DNA of 52,133 nucleotides from Acidobacteriota bacterium (GCA_018268755.1 JAFDVW010000005.1:1-52133), one strand, 5' to 3'. Counted from the stretch's first letter, positions 40,684 to 51,074 are shown. Notes: generated from the sequence alone by a model not told the origin. Numbers and translations are program-made.

Positions 40684-43058
40684 CAGAAGCTCTCGTCCAT
40701 ATTGATCTCCAGCACCATGCGGGTCAGCTCATCCGAGGCTTGGTTCTTTCGGGCCCGCAAATCTTCCGTCTCTTTGCGGATGGCCGACAGCCGGTCTTCC
40801 TGCGCGTCGAGTTGCTTAGTATAGCGCTGCACCAGCGCACGTTCTTCCGCGCTGCCTTTGAGCGCTTTCATATTTTCCCGGATACGATTCTGATCTGCTG
40901 CGATCTGATCGTTTTCCTGCTTACGCTGCGCTAACTGGCTGTCCAGTTCATCGACCTTGTTCTTCCGCGCCAGGATGCGATCAAAGGCCTGCTGCATGGC
41001 GGGCGTGACCCGCTTTTGTTCGGCGAGAAGCTTGACTTGGTCAGAATCGAGATCATCCAATTCGAACCTGGCTTCTTGAGGATGCACCGACTCAACCGTT
41101 AACTCGCTGGTCTTTCCAGCCTCCACAACCACACGGAAGCGGTGAAATGATGCTGTAGACTCCTCTGGCTTCTGTGTCTCCTTGGTGAGACTCCAATTGT
41201 CTTCTGCAGGATATTCCACAATCACCTGACGAGAACTGCTGTCCGCATTATGGACTTTGTATTTCTTAACAGAATGCTCCTCGCTCATTGCAATGAGAAC
41301 ACCTTTGGCGATTTTGACGCGGCTATACGGCTTTTCACTGGATTCCGTTTGATACTTCACTTGAATGGAAGGATCGGCAGCGTAGGAAAGCAACCGGCGC
41401 TCATCGGGATGGATTGCGTCCATTACGCCCTCCCCGGCAAACTGGTCCGCTTGCAGTACATTGAAAGTGCCGGCATCCAGTACCTGGCCGCTGGTGTTCT
41501 TGATCCAAAGGGCCCGAAGCGGAGGCGAATTCTCCTCCCATATAGTGACTTTCTCCGCCTCAATATGGGAATGCAAAATCGGCACCAGAGCCGATTGGTT
41601 TCTTCCAATCGTGATTTTCTGCTTCACATCGTAGAGAAAAAAGTCACCCGCCGACTTTCCTTCAGCTTCAGCCCCCTGTCTAGACGCCAAGGCACTCACG
41701 GAAGCAGACTCTGTATTCAGTGTTACTGGTGCGCCGTTCACTGTAACCGCCTCAGAAACATTCCCCACCTGAAGCGTTGCGTCAATTTCATTCGAACGTC
41801 CAACCCCCAGATAAAAATTGGTCAATTCGAACCGGCTAAATCCGGGTGCATTCACAAATAATGCCGAATTCCCAGCCTGAATATTATCTAAACGGTAGTG
41901 TCCATGGGCGTCTGTCGTACTGACTTGAGATGCTCCGGTTTCCTCATTTCGAACTGTCACACGCGCACCGGAAATCGTTGCGCCTGTCTGATCTTTCACT
42001 GTTCCCTCGAGCGATGTTATTGCCATTCCCTTTCCGAGAACTCCGGGCGTCAGCAGGGCCAGACCTTCTACTGACTTACTTTCTATCGTCGCCTCGTGCG
42101 ACTGCGGCGTCAGCAGCGCCGACTGGGGCAGAGGAATCACCGGACGCCTTGCATAGAAGGGCTGGGAAATGTCCTGAATAAACGATTGCGGCGCGCCCGC
42201 CACCAGCGAGAGCTGCACGTCCTTCCAGTCTTCGCCGATGGTATTGTCCACAATGGCCCAGCCTTGCAAAAGCGGCTTCTCGCCTTCTTTCTCTGGGAAG
42301 ATGATGCGGTAGGTGCTCTTCCACACCGGCACCTCGCTGATATAGCTCACAAACACATCGCGGTCGCCGCTGCCGCTGGCGGTCAGCGTCATGCGCCGCA
42401 CATCGCGCGCCCGCGAAGAGCTGATCAATGACAGATAGCGGCTGACCTCCTCATTCAGGTCTTTCTCCGCCAGGCGGACCGAGGTCCCGTCTCCCAGCTC
42501 AAAGTTCCGCATCTCGCCGCCGTCGGTCATCACGGAGATGGCAGTCACGTCGATAAGATTGCCCTTCCCGTCCTGTTTGCGAAGCGATTCCACGCTGAGC
42601 AGCTTGCCCGCTGCGGAACTCGATCCACTGCGCACTTCCACCCGCGCGCCCCGCATGGCATACAGAAATTCCGCCCGTGTTACCTGCTCGCCAAAGGGCA
42701 GGCGCAACGACTTCAGCCGCTCCGCCAGCGGCGCAATCGAGTTGTAGCGCACCGAGGAGATGCGCCCCTCGCCCATGTCCACCGCAGTCAGCGACTTCAG
42801 CACGTCGTTCAGCTGAGAAGTGGTGAAGTCAATATTCAGGTCCTGCGTGCCGTGTACCCGCGCCGTGTGCTCAAAGTAGCCGACGCCATTCTTGTACAGG
42901 ACTACGCGCTTCACCGGCAGACGGCCCGCCTCAGCATTGTCTTTCGCGCTACTTGCGGCTATGGATGGGGAAGCAGGAGAAGATGCAGATTTGGTTTGCG
43001 CGAAACCGCAGATACCCAGCGAAAACAGCAGGGTGACAAACGCTACACGCCTTAGCAT
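40683..43058 (-). CDS. Exported DUF4139 protein with carboxypeptidase-regulatory-like insert
   Basis: A 791-residue exported protein from ATG 43058 (MLRRVAFVTLLFSLGICGFAQ). The N-terminal part (KRVVLYKNGVGYFEHTARV) and the body (VSYISEVPVWKSTYRI, WAIVDNTIGEDWKDVQLSLVAGAPQ split when read in full) belong to the DUF4139/mucoidy-inhibitor-like group. At about 323-469 an insertion reads like the start of acidobacterial Oar-type receptors: SLEGTVKDQTGATISGARV, then a TonB-plug-like EAVTVNGAPVTLNTESA. The DUF4139 domain resumes afterwards and the C-terminus is a long coiled coil. The insert and the following segment are more AT-rich than the rest. Function unknown; coupled to the membrane protein gene downstream. 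Confidence 0.8.
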   Translation of the reverse strand: MLRRVAFVTLLFSLGICGFAQTKSASSPASPSIAASSAKDNAEAGRLPVKRVVLYKNGVGYFEHTARVHGTQDLNIDFTTSQLNDVLKSLTAVDMGEGRISSVRYNSIAPLAERLKSLRLPFGEQVTRAEFLYAMRGARVEVRSGSSSAAGKLLSVESLRKQDGKGNLIDVTAISVMTDGGEMRNFELGDGTSVRLAEKDLNEEVSRYLSLISSSRARDVRRMTLTASGSGDRDVFVSYISEVPVWKSTYRIIFPEKEGEKPLLQGWAIVDNTIGEDWKDVQLSLVAGAPQSFIQDISQPFYARRPVIPLPQSALLTPQSHEATIESKSVEGLALLTPGVLGKGMAITSLEGTVKDQTGATISGARVTVRNEETGASQVSTTDAHGHYRLDNIQAGNSALFVNAPGFSRFELTNFYLGVGRSNEIDATLQVGNVSEAVTVNGAPVTLNTESASVSALASRQGAEAEGKSAGDFFLYDVKQKITIGRNQSALVPILHSHIEAEKVTIWEENSPPLRALWIKNTSGQVLDAGTFNVLQADQFAGEGVMDAIHPDERRLLSYAADPSIQVKYQTESSEKPYSRVKIAKGVLIAMSEEHSVKKYKVHNADSSSRQVIVEYPAEDNWSLTKETQKPEESTASFHRFRVVVEAGKTSELTVESVHPQEARFELDDLDSDQVKLLAEQKRVTPAMQQAFDRILARKNKVDELDSQLAQRKQENDQIAADQNRIRENMKALKGSAEERALVQRYTKQLDAQEDRLSAIRKETEDLRARKNQASDELTRMVLEINMDESF

Positions 43059-43219
43059 TGTGCCTCCTGAACAGCACAAGGGCCCCGGAAGCGCGGAGTC
43101 TATCACTCTCCCGGACAATGGTCGAGGGCTTTATGGCGTGAACAGCAGAGACTACGTTGCGGGATCGCGAATAGTGGCCAGAATAGAGATCGTGCCGGAC
43201 AATCCAGGCATATCACTCA

Positions 43220-43262
43220 TTGGCCACCGAACATTGACCAACGACCGACGACAAACGGCTGC
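43220..43262. repeat. Intergenic repeat C, copy 3 (partial)
   Basis: CATTGGCCACCGAACATTG, then ACCAACGACCGACGACAAACGG. It shares the CCATTGGCC and AACGACNAACG words of the other C copies but lacks a matching inverted arm. It lies immediately past the stop of the E1 dehydrogenase gene. Confidence 0.45.
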
Positions 43263-43263
43263 C

Positions 43264-45474
43264 TTAGTACTCGGCCAATTCTTTCATCGCACGGTACAGG
43301 TCGGCGGTCTGCGGCAGGATAGCGTTTTCCAGGATCGGCTGATAGGCCACAAAGGTGTCCTGCGCGGCCACCCGCTTCACCGGCGCGTCCAGATGCTCAA
43401 AAAGATCGCCGGCAATGCGCGCCGCAATCTCCGCGCCGTAGCCCCAACTTTGCGCATCTTCATAGGCCACAATCACCCGGCTGGTCTTCTTCACCGATGC
43501 GGCGATGGCTTCCCAGTCATACGGGCTCAAACAGCGCAGGTCGATCAGCTCCGCGTGAATTCCCTGCTCGCGCTCCAGCTTCTGCGCCGCCTGTAGAGCG
43601 CGCGGCACCACCGCGCCATAAGTAATGACGGTGAGGTCGGTTCCCGGCTGCACAATTTTCGCCTTGCCAAACGGGATCATGTACTCCGGCCCGGGATACG
43701 GCGCGCGCCCAAAGGTCTCGCGATAGAGCCGCTTGTGCTCCAGAAACAGCACCGGATCGTCACAACGGATGGCGGTACGCAACAGCCCCGCCGCATCCAG
43801 AGCATTCGAAGGAAAAACCACGCGCAATCCCGGAATGTGGGTAAAAATGCTTTCTCCGCACTGGGAGTGGTAAATCGCGCCGCCGGTCAGGTAGCCGCCA
43901 ATCGCCACCCGCACCACGCAGGGCGCGGAAAATCCGTTGTTCGAGCGCCAGCGCACCAGCGGCAGCTCATTGCGCAGTTGCATCATGGCCGGCCAGATGT
44001 AGTCAAAGAACTGGATTTCGACCACCGGCTTCAGGCCGCGCACCGCCATGCCGACCGCGCGGCCCACGATATTGGCCTCGGCAATGGGAGAATTGAAGAC
44101 GCGCTCGGAGCCGAACTCCGATTGCAGGCCGGCGGTGAGCTTGAAAACCCCGCCTTTGCCCTTCACCAGCTTCTGCTTCAGATATTCTTCGCGGCTGCAA
44201 TCGGCCACATCTTCGCCAAACACCACAACCCGCTCGTCGCGCCGCATTTCATCTCTCAGCGTCGCATTGATCAGGTCCGCCATGGTTTTGGCGTGACCAT
44301 GATTTTTCTTGTGGTCAGGATTGGCCGGCGCTTCGAGCACCGCCTGGGGCTGCGTTTCAAATGCCGGGGAGGCCGGGTCGAGATGCGGAGAATACACATA
44401 TTGCGTGACCGTCTCGGGCGCGGGCGGCACCGCCGCCAGCACGCGGTCGGTGGCCGACTGCAAATCCTCGTCGACCTGCTTCTCCAGCTGATTGATGCCC
44501 TTTTCGTCCAGAATGCCTTCGCGAATCAGGAACATCTGCATGCGCGGCACAGGATCGCGCGCCGCGTCGCGCTGCCGTTCCACCTCAGGGCGGTAGGCCC
44601 GCTCATCATCGGACAGGGAGTGCGAGTAGGGACGGATAACGTGCGCGTGCACAAAGGCGGGGCCATGTCCGGACCGGCAGTGCTTTACCGCACGCGCCAT
44701 CGCGCCATAGGCGGCGAGGAAGTCCGTGCCGTCGACTTCTTCAAAGTGAAAATTGGGGAACCCGGCCACCAGACGCGAAATGTTGCCGCCCGCCGTCTGC
44801 ACCTCTACCGGCACGGAGATGGCATAGCCGTTGTCTTCCACCACGAACACGACCGGCAGCTTGCGGATGGAGGCGCTGTTCAGCCCTTCCCATACTTCGC
44901 CCTCACTGGTCGTGCCTTCCCCAATGGACACATAGGTCACTTCGTCTTCGTGGAAGGCCACTTCCTTGAACTGACGATAGTCTCCGTTGCCCACCGAGGT
45001 GGCCCGGGGATGGGCCAGGCCGTATCGCGCCACCTCCCCACAGCCCACCGCATGCAACACCTGCGTGCCGGTGCAGGAGGACTGGGTCACAATGTGCAGA
45101 TCGGGATAGCTCCAGTGCGAAGGCATCTGGCGGCCGCCCGAGCTGGGGTCTTCGGCAGCGCCTACACCTTGCAGCAACATGTCCTCCGGGGTGGCGCCCA
45201 GGGCCAGACAGAGGGCGCGATCGCGATAATAGGGGAAGAACCAGTCGTAGCCGGGCTTCAGCGCCATGCCCGCAGCCACTCCGATGGCTTCATGGCCGGC
45301 GCCGGAAATCTGGAAGAAGATTTTTTGCTGGCGTTTGAGGAGAATTTCCCGGTCGTCTACCCGGCGGGAAGTGTACATGTGCCGGTAGGCGTCAATGAAT
45401 TGTTCGCGAGTCAGGCCCTCAAAATTCTTACGAGCCTTCGCGGCCAGTTTGGGGTCCGTCTTGGTCGTCGCCAT
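43264..45474 (-). CDS. Fused alpha/beta E1 of a 2-oxoacid dehydrogenase
   Basis: Thiamine-diphosphate-dependent decarboxylase component, 736 residues from ATG 45474. The alpha half (about 1-370) has [16 protein letters not shown] and the ThDP segment [16 protein letters not shown] ending NGYAIS. The beta half (about 400-736) has [49 protein letters not shown] and [17 protein letters not shown]. The order and motifs are those of branched-chain 2-oxoisovalerate or pyruvate dehydrogenase with the two chains joined; I favour the branched-chain type but cannot prove it. E2 and E3 genes are not in the window. Upstream and downstream gaps hold repeats C4 and C3. Confidence 0.9.
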   Translation of the reverse strand: MATTKTDPKLAAKARKNFEGLTREQFIDAYRHMYTSRRVDDREILLKRQQKIFFQISGAGHEAIGVAAGMALKPGYDWFFPYYRDRALCLALGATPEDMLLQGVGAAEDPSSGGRQMPSHWSYPDLHIVTQSSCTGTQVLHAVGCGEVARYGLAHPRATSVGNGDYRQFKEVAFHEDEVTYVSIGEGTTSEGEVWEGLNSASIRKLPVVFVVEDNGYAISVPVEVQTAGGNISRLVAGFPNFHFEEVDGTDFLAAYGAMARAVKHCRSGHGPAFVHAHVIRPYSHSLSDDERAYRPEVERQRDAARDPVPRMQMFLIREGILDEKGINQLEKQVDEDLQSATDRVLAAVPPAPETVTQYVYSPHLDPASPAFETQPQAVLEAPANPDHKKNHGHAKTMADLINATLRDEMRRDERVVVFGEDVADCSREEYLKQKLVKGKGGVFKLTAGLQSEFGSERVFNSPIAEANIVGRAVGMAVRGLKPVVEIQFFDYIWPAMMQLRNELPLVRWRSNNGFSAPCVVRVAIGGYLTGGAIYHSQCGESIFTHIPGLRVVFPSNALDAAGLLRTAIRCDDPVLFLEHKRLYRETFGRAPYPGPEYMIPFGKAKIVQPGTDLTVITYGAVVPRALQAAQKLEREQGIHAELIDLRCLSPYDWEAIAASVKKTSRVIVAYEDAQSWGYGAEIAARIAGDLFEHLDAPVKRVAAQDTFVAYQPILENAILPQTADLYRAMKELAEY

Positions 45475-45572
45475 CCAAAATTCCTGCTCCCGCAAGTTAG
45501 AGGACCGCTCAGGCATTGTAAATCTTTCGCCAGCGTTGGCAAACATGGAAAATGCCTTTGCCTGGAAGCTGT

Positions 45573-45680
45573 TAGGCTTATGGCCATTAGCCGTTAGCCA
45601 TTGGCCGTTGGCTCATCAAACACCTTTCCACTCGGGGCCAAGCGAACGGCTAGCGGCCATCAGCCATCGGCCCAAGCCTC
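45573..45680. repeat. Intergenic repeat C, copy 4
   Basis: The left arm has AGGCTTATGGCCATTAGCC and GTTAGCCATTGGCCGTTGG; the right arm has GGCCAAGCGAACGGCTAGC and GGCCATCAGCCATCGGCC, then AAGCCT. The arms pair imperfectly over about 40 bases each, making this the longest member of the family here. It lies between the divergent E1 and phosphatase genes and probably contains or borders both promoters. Confidence 0.6.
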
Positions 45681-45706
45681 CAAGCTGCTATCCTAGATAT
45701 GCCTGC

Positions 45707-46420
45707 ATGATCCAGTTTCACCGCCAATTCGATCCGCGCCAGGTTCAATTCCTTATTTTCGATCTCGACGGCACGTTGATTGATTCCCGGCTCGACCTGG
45801 TGCACTCGGTCAATGCCACCCTGCGCTTCATGCGCTTGCCCGAGCTGCCGGAAGATGTGATTGCCAGCTATGTGGGGGACGGCGCTCCCACGCTGATCCG
45901 CCGCGCCCTGGGCAGCGACCTCGGCAATGAGGCAAGCGTTCCCCAGGCTCTGGTGGACCAGGGGCTGGAATTCTTCCTTTCGTACTATCGCGAACACAAG
46001 CTGGACCATACCCACCTCTACGAAGGCATCAAGGAGGCGCTGACCACCATTCGCGCCGCCAACGGGCACATTCGTAAAATGGCCGTTCTCTCCAATAAGC
46101 CGGTGAACCCGTCTCGCGCCATTGTGGAAGCGCTCGGACTGGGTGAGTTCTTTTTGCAGGTCTATGGCGGAAACAGCTTCGCCACCAAGAAGCCCGATCC
46201 GGAGGGCGCGCGCGCCCTATTGCGCGAAGCCGATGTGTCTCCCGAAGCAACCTTGATGGTGGGCGACTCCGCGGTCGACGTCACCACCGGCAAAAACGCC
46301 GGCCTGTGGACGTGCGGGGTGACTTATGGCTTCGCGCCGCACACCCTGCGCCATGCCCCGCCGGACGTAGCCGTGGACCATCCTCAAGAACTGGGCCGGC
46401 TGTTTAGCCCTTCTGTTTAG
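45707..46420 (+). CDS. HAD-family phosphatase, phosphoglycolate phosphatase-like
   Basis: A 237-residue cytoplasmic HAD hydrolase. Motif I is LIFDLDGTLID with the nucleophile Asp near residue 18, motif II is AVLSNKP, motif III Lys is in TKKPDPEGARAL, and motif IV is MVGDSAVDVTTGKNAG. The helical cap after motif I matches the Gph/PGP group. Phosphoglycolate is the usual substrate, but relatives act on other small phosphates. ATG 45707 has TAGATAT 6 bases upstream and no ribosome binding site, so the mRNA may be leaderless. The frame opens far upstream, into repeat C copy 4, which I exclude. Confidence 0.9.
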   Translation: MIQFHRQFDPRQVQFLIFDLDGTLIDSRLDLVHSVNATLRFMRLPELPEDVIASYVGDGAPTLIRRALGSDLGNEASVPQALVDQGLEFFLSYYREHKLDHTHLYEGIKEALTTIRAANGHIRKMAVLSNKPVNPSRAIVEALGLGEFFLQVYGGNSFATKKPDPEGARALLREADVSPEATLMVGDSAVDVTTGKNAGLWTCGVTYGFAPHTLRHAPPDVAVDHPQELGRLFSPSV

Positions 46421-46455
46421 CACATGGCCTGCGTACAATACGGATTCGTCCTTCC

Positions 46456-47079
46456 ATGAAACCTGATCACTTCGGCTTCACTCCCAAAGAGCTGCGCAAA
46501 CTGCGCGGCCTGAAAAATCCTTACGGCATCCAGAAGTTTCTCGACGACATGCCCTATCACCTGGCCGACACCGGCTGGTCGCCGCGGGTGGTTTTGCGCG
46601 AGAACACCTCGCACTGTTTTGAAGGGGCCATGCTGGCGGCCGCCGCGCTGCGGGTGAACGGCTACAAGCCGCTGATCTTCGACCTGGAAGCGGAGAACGA
46701 CACCGATCATGTGGTCGCCATTTACCGGCAGGACGGGCATTGGGGCGCGATCGCCAAATCCAATTACACCGGCTGCCGCTACCGGGAGCCGGTCTACCGT
46801 TCCCTGCGCGAACTGGCCCTGAGCTACTTTGAGGTTTATTTCAACCTGCGGCGCGAGCGTACCCTGCGCACCTTCTCCAATCCCGTGCACATGTCCCGCT
46901 TCGACCACCTGGACTGGATGACCACGGAAAACCCGCTGTGGTTCGTCGCTGAATATCTGTTCACCATCCGCCACTTCAAGTTGCTCCGGCCCGGCATGAG
47001 CCAGCGCCTGCACCGGCTCGACGACCGCTCCTTCCGGGCCGGCTGCCTGGGGCGGGCGGAGAAGCCGAATTCCAAGTAG
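46456..47079 (+). CDS. Transglutaminase-like protein of unknown function
   Basis: A 207-residue soluble protein without signal peptide. The segment ENTSHCFEGAMLAAAAL (Cys54) followed by NDTDHVVAIYRQDGHWGAI (His85) resembles the Cys and His regions of transglutaminase/cysteine-protease-like folds, so a Cys-His catalytic pair is plausible. The rest (SYFEVYFNLRRERTLRTFS) is not known to me. TACAAT lies 16 bases before the ATG. The phosphatase gene ends 35 bases upstream on the same strand. Fold assignment is from the Cys/His pattern only. Confidence 0.65.
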   Translation: MKPDHFGFTPKELRKLRGLKNPYGIQKFLDDMPYHLADTGWSPRVVLRENTSHCFEGAMLAAAALRVNGYKPLIFDLEAENDTDHVVAIYRQDGHWGAIAKSNYTGCRYREPVYRSLRELALSYFEVYFNLRRERTLRTFSNPVHMSRFDHLDWMTTENPLWFVAEYLFTIRHFKLLRPGMSQRLHRLDDRSFRAGCLGRAEKPNSK

Positions 47080-47181
47080 CCATGCTTCGCTCCCCGATCC
47101 GAACTACGGTGACTTCCGTGCTGTTCCGGGTCCATGATTTTAGTGGGGGACCCGGCTAGAATCAGGGGTGAGGCGTTGTTC

Positions 47182-47913
47182 ATGAAAGCCGCACTATTCA
47201 TCTTTTCCCTCTTGCTTGCCACTGCAGCGCTGGCGCAAACGCCCGCCGACATCACTTCTGAAGCGCACCACAGCCTGCTCCTGCAAAACGAGCAAGTGCG
47301 CGTTTTTGGCGTGCGCCTCAAGCCAGGCGAGCAGGCCTTCGTGCGCCGGGAGCACAGCTTCATGCTGGTCACCTTGCAGGACTGCGAACTGGTCATCTGG
47401 CGGGAAGGCCGTTCGGCGGTGCAGAGCTACCAGCTATTCCAAGGCGACGTCCGTTTCTTCTACGCAGGCCGCGCCCTCGGGGTGCGCAATGATCGCAATA
47501 GCACCTACCGCGGCGTGGTGGTCGAGTTTCTCGATGCGAATGACTCCACCTACGGCTACCAACCCGGCTTGGGCGGCTACGATTACGGCGACAGCGTGCT
47601 GCGGCCGCCGGTCGATCCGCACGCAAAATTTGCCAACTCCATTTCGTTTGGAGCGGCCACCGCCATCGACGTGCAACTGCTTCCCGGCGATCCGCTGGAA
47701 GCCCCGGAAAAACCTGCCGCCGAGTTATGGATCCCGGTCACGGACGTCGATTTGAAGTCGGGGGAGTATCACCGGGTACGAAAATCCGCAGCAGACGTGA
47801 CCTGGATCGACCCGGGCAGAAAGATTCGCTTCATCAACGCCGACAACGGCCCGATTCGCCTGACCGTGGTGCGCTTCGAGGTGCGGGAAGAAAAGGCCGC
47901 GCCCCAACCGTAA
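47182..47913 (+). CDS. Exported protein with cupin-like halves
   Basis: A 243-residue protein from ATG 47182 with a signal peptide (MKAALFIFSLLLATAALAQ). The frame opens 16 codons earlier without similarity. Two beta-rich halves are visible: the first with NEQVRVFGVRLKPGEQAF and VTLQDCELVIWREG, the second beginning near FGAATAIDVQLLPGD. The first resembles a degenerate cupin lacking metal histidines. TAGAAT and GGGGTGAGG lie upstream as -10 and ribosome binding site. Function unknown; convergent with the atp operon across a terminator. Confidence 0.65.
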   Translation: MKAALFIFSLLLATAALAQTPADITSEAHHSLLLQNEQVRVFGVRLKPGEQAFVRREHSFMLVTLQDCELVIWREGRSAVQSYQLFQGDVRFFYAGRALGVRNDRNSTYRGVVVEFLDANDSTYGYQPGLGGYDYGDSVLRPPVDPHAKFANSISFGAATAIDVQLLPGDPLEAPEKPAAELWIPVTDVDLKSGEYHRVRKSAADVTWIDPGRKIRFINADNGPIRLTVVRFEVREEKAAPQP

Positions 47914-47960
47914 AGATCCCCGTCTTCTGATTTTGTCTGGGATCCTGCGCAGACAGCAAA

Positions 47961-47987
47961 AGGCGGCTGCGCGAAACGCAGCCGCCT
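47961..47987 (-). terminator. Terminator of the atp operon
   Basis: AGGCGGCTGCG (47961-47971) and CGCAGCCGCCT (47977-47987) form an 11-base perfect stem with a five-base loop. On the minus strand it is followed by TTTTGCTG, a short U tract, 29 bases past the atpC stop. It may also stop transcripts of the convergent exported-protein gene. Confidence 0.75.
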
Positions 47988-48015
47988 CTGGAAATCGGGT
48001 CCCGCAAAAGAGCTG

Positions 48016-48420
48016 TTACTTGCCTTCGGCCACGTGCAGGCGGGCTTCGGCGCGGTGCAAAGCATTTTCCGCGCGGGTCACCTCTTCCGGCGTATTGGCC
48101 GACTGCAAGTGCTCCTCCGCCCGCTGCTTGGCCGTTTGCGCGCGTACCGCGTCGATTTCATCGGCGCGTTCGCAGGTCTCGGCCAGGATGGTCACTTTAT
48201 CGGGCAGGACTTCGGCGAATCCCCAGGCCACCGAAAGGTGGTGGGTGGCGGAGCCGTTGCGATAGGTGATTTCTCCGACCGCAAGTTCGGTGATGAGCGG
48301 AGCGTGCCCGGGCAGGACCCCCAGATAGCCGTTCTTGCCGGGGATCTGCACTTCTTCCGCCACGTCCTTCACCACCATTTTTTCCGGGGTGACGATTTCG
48401 AGTTGGAAAGTATCTGCCAT
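48016..48420 (-). CDS. atpC: ATP synthase F1 epsilon subunit
   Basis: Central-stalk subunit that couples rotation and can inhibit ATP hydrolysis. The product has 134 residues. The N-terminal barrel has FQLEIVTPEKMVVKD, VQIPGKNGYLGVLPGHAPLITEL and GFAEVLPDKVTILAE. The C-terminal helical hairpin is present with an Ala/Arg/Glu-rich sequence. It is the last gene of atpA-atpG-atpD-atpC and is separated from atpD by repeat C copy 5 rather than by a minimal spacer. Confidence 0.96.
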   Translation of the reverse strand: MADTFQLEIVTPEKMVVKDVAEEVQIPGKNGYLGVLPGHAPLITELAVGEITYRNGSATHHLSVAWGFAEVLPDKVTILAETCERADEIDAVRAQTAKQRAEEHLQSANTPEEVTRAENALHRAEARLHVAEGK

Positions 48421-48478
48421 CTTGGTCGTTGGTCTTTGGTCGTTCGTCCTTAGCGCAACGACGAACGACTAACGACAG
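48421..48478. repeat. Intergenic repeat C, copy 5
   Basis: GTCGTTCGTC (48439-48448) pairs perfectly with GACGAACGAC (48460-48469), preceded by TTGGTCGTTGGTCTTTGG. It fills the 62 bases between the atpD stop and the atpC ATG, so it is transcribed within the operon and would fold on the message next to the atpC start. Confidence 0.65.
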
Positions 48479-48482
48479 CTTC

Positions 48483-49931
<1,449 letters not shown>

Positions 49932-49942
49932 TCAGCTCTCCT

Positions 49943-50020
49943 ATGTAGGCCCAGACGTCCTCGTCTGGGCGGGCGGGCCTTGCTCGCCTGTTTCGGCAGG
50001 TGAGACACCTGCTGCTACAT
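49943..50020. repeat. Intergenic hairpin array (repeat type D, copy 2)
   Basis: ATGTAG (49943-49948) and CTACAT (50015-50020) bound the block. Inside are CCCAGACG-TCCT-CGTCTGGG (49950-49969) and GCAGGTG-AGA-CACCTGC (49996-50012). The same layout of small perfect stems is seen at 17121-17197, and CAGGTG/CACCTG stems occur in both. It occupies the atpG-atpD gap inside the operon. Confidence 0.65.
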
Positions 50021-50030
50021 GTTCCGTTGC

Positions 50031-51074
50031 TTACAATGCGGCTGCGCCGCTCACAATTTCGATAATCTCATTCGTGATCTTCGCCTGGCGGGCCCGGTTC
50101 ATGGCCAGCGTCAGCGAACTGATCATGTCGGTGGCATTGCTGGTGGCCGATTCCATGGCCGTCATGCGCGCGGCGTGCTCCGCCGCCACCGATTCCAGCA
50201 AAGCGTGGAAAATCTGAATGCCGATGTACTTCGGCAGCAGGGAATGGAACAAGTCCCCCGCCGGCTGCTCGTAGATATAGTCCACGGGGGCAGTGGCAAA
50301 GCGCGCCGCCGCCTCATCCATGGCGCTGGTGTCGGTAGGACGCAGGCTCACGCCGGCGCCTTTGGCCGCCTCAAGCGCGCGCTCTTTCTCCTCCAGCGTC
50401 ATGCCTTCGGCCTGGGCCACGGAAACTTCCCCGACCTTCTCGATGGGCAGTACCTGCTCCACTACCAGGCGCTGCGCGATCACCGACTTGAATTCGTTGT
50501 AAAGGATGTAGACGGCGTCGATTTCTTCCTTGCCATAGCGCTCAATAATGCGCTGGGCCAGCTCGGCCGCCATGGGATATTCGATCTTGTTCAGCACGCC
50601 CACTTGCTCGCCGACAATGGTGGTGGCGGCCGCATCGGTGGAGTCCGCCTGACGGGGCTGAGCTGCTTTAAAGCGCCGCTTCAGGAAGTCTCGCCCCTTG
50701 CGGCCGATGGCCTCAATCTCAATGTTCTTGCCGGACTGGGACTCCAAAAAGCGGGTCGCGGCCTTCAGAATATTGGTATTGAATGCGCCCGCCAAGCCTT
50801 TGTCGCCGGTGACCACAATGAGCAGAATGTTTTTCTCCGGCCGCTGCGCCAATAAAGGATGACGCGGCTCGCCGGTCTCTGGATCGTAAATCTCGGCGCG
50901 CGACACCAGGGACTTCAGCACATTGGAAAGCATGCGGGCATAGGGACGCGCCGCCAAGGCGCGCTCCTGGGCGCGGCGCAGCTTGGCCGCCGAGACCATC
51001 TTCATGGCCTTGGTAATCTGCCGCGTGTTGGTCACGCTGCGGATACGGCGCCGGATATCGAGAATATTTGCCAT
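50031..51074 (-). CDS. atpG: ATP synthase F1 gamma subunit, with insertion
   Basis: Rotor shaft of F1. The N-terminal helix ILDIRRRIRSVTNTRQITKA and KMVSAAKLRRAQ, the GDKGLAGAFNTNI motif, and the C-terminal MISSLTLAMNRARQ and ITNEIIEIVSGAAAL are fully typical. At 347 residues it is about 60 longer than E. coli gamma. The extra is mainly between about 205 and 262, an acidic and Ala-rich helix (TLEEKERALEAAKGAG) in the globular domain. It starts 39 bases after the atpA stop; that gap holds a 12-base palindrome (51097-51108). Confidence 0.97.
   Translation of the reverse strand: MANILDIRRRIRSVTNTRQITKAMKMVSAAKLRRAQERALAARPYARMLSNVLKSLVSRAEIYDPETGEPRHPLLAQRPEKNILLIVVTGDKGLAGAFNTNILKAATRFLESQSGKNIEIEAIGRKGRDFLKRRFKAAQPRQADSTDAAATTIVGEQVGVLNKIEYPMAAELAQRIIERYGKEEIDAVYILYNEFKSVIAQRLVVEQVLPIEKVGEVSVAQAEGMTLEEKERALEAAKGAGVSLRPTDTSAMDEAAARFATAPVDYIYEQPAGDLFHSLLPKYIGIQIFHALLESVAAEHAARMTAMESATSNATDMISSLTLAMNRARQAKITNEIIEIVSGAAAL

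Noticed and set aside
43735..45597. Plus-strand ORF of 620 codons over the E1 dehydrogenase
   Set aside because: Shadow of a strongly conserved gene; His/Arg/Gly-rich sequence without domains.
35427..48478. Repeat C as a CRISPR array
   Set aside because: Copies are far apart, differ in length, have inverted arms and no regular spacers; no cas genes.
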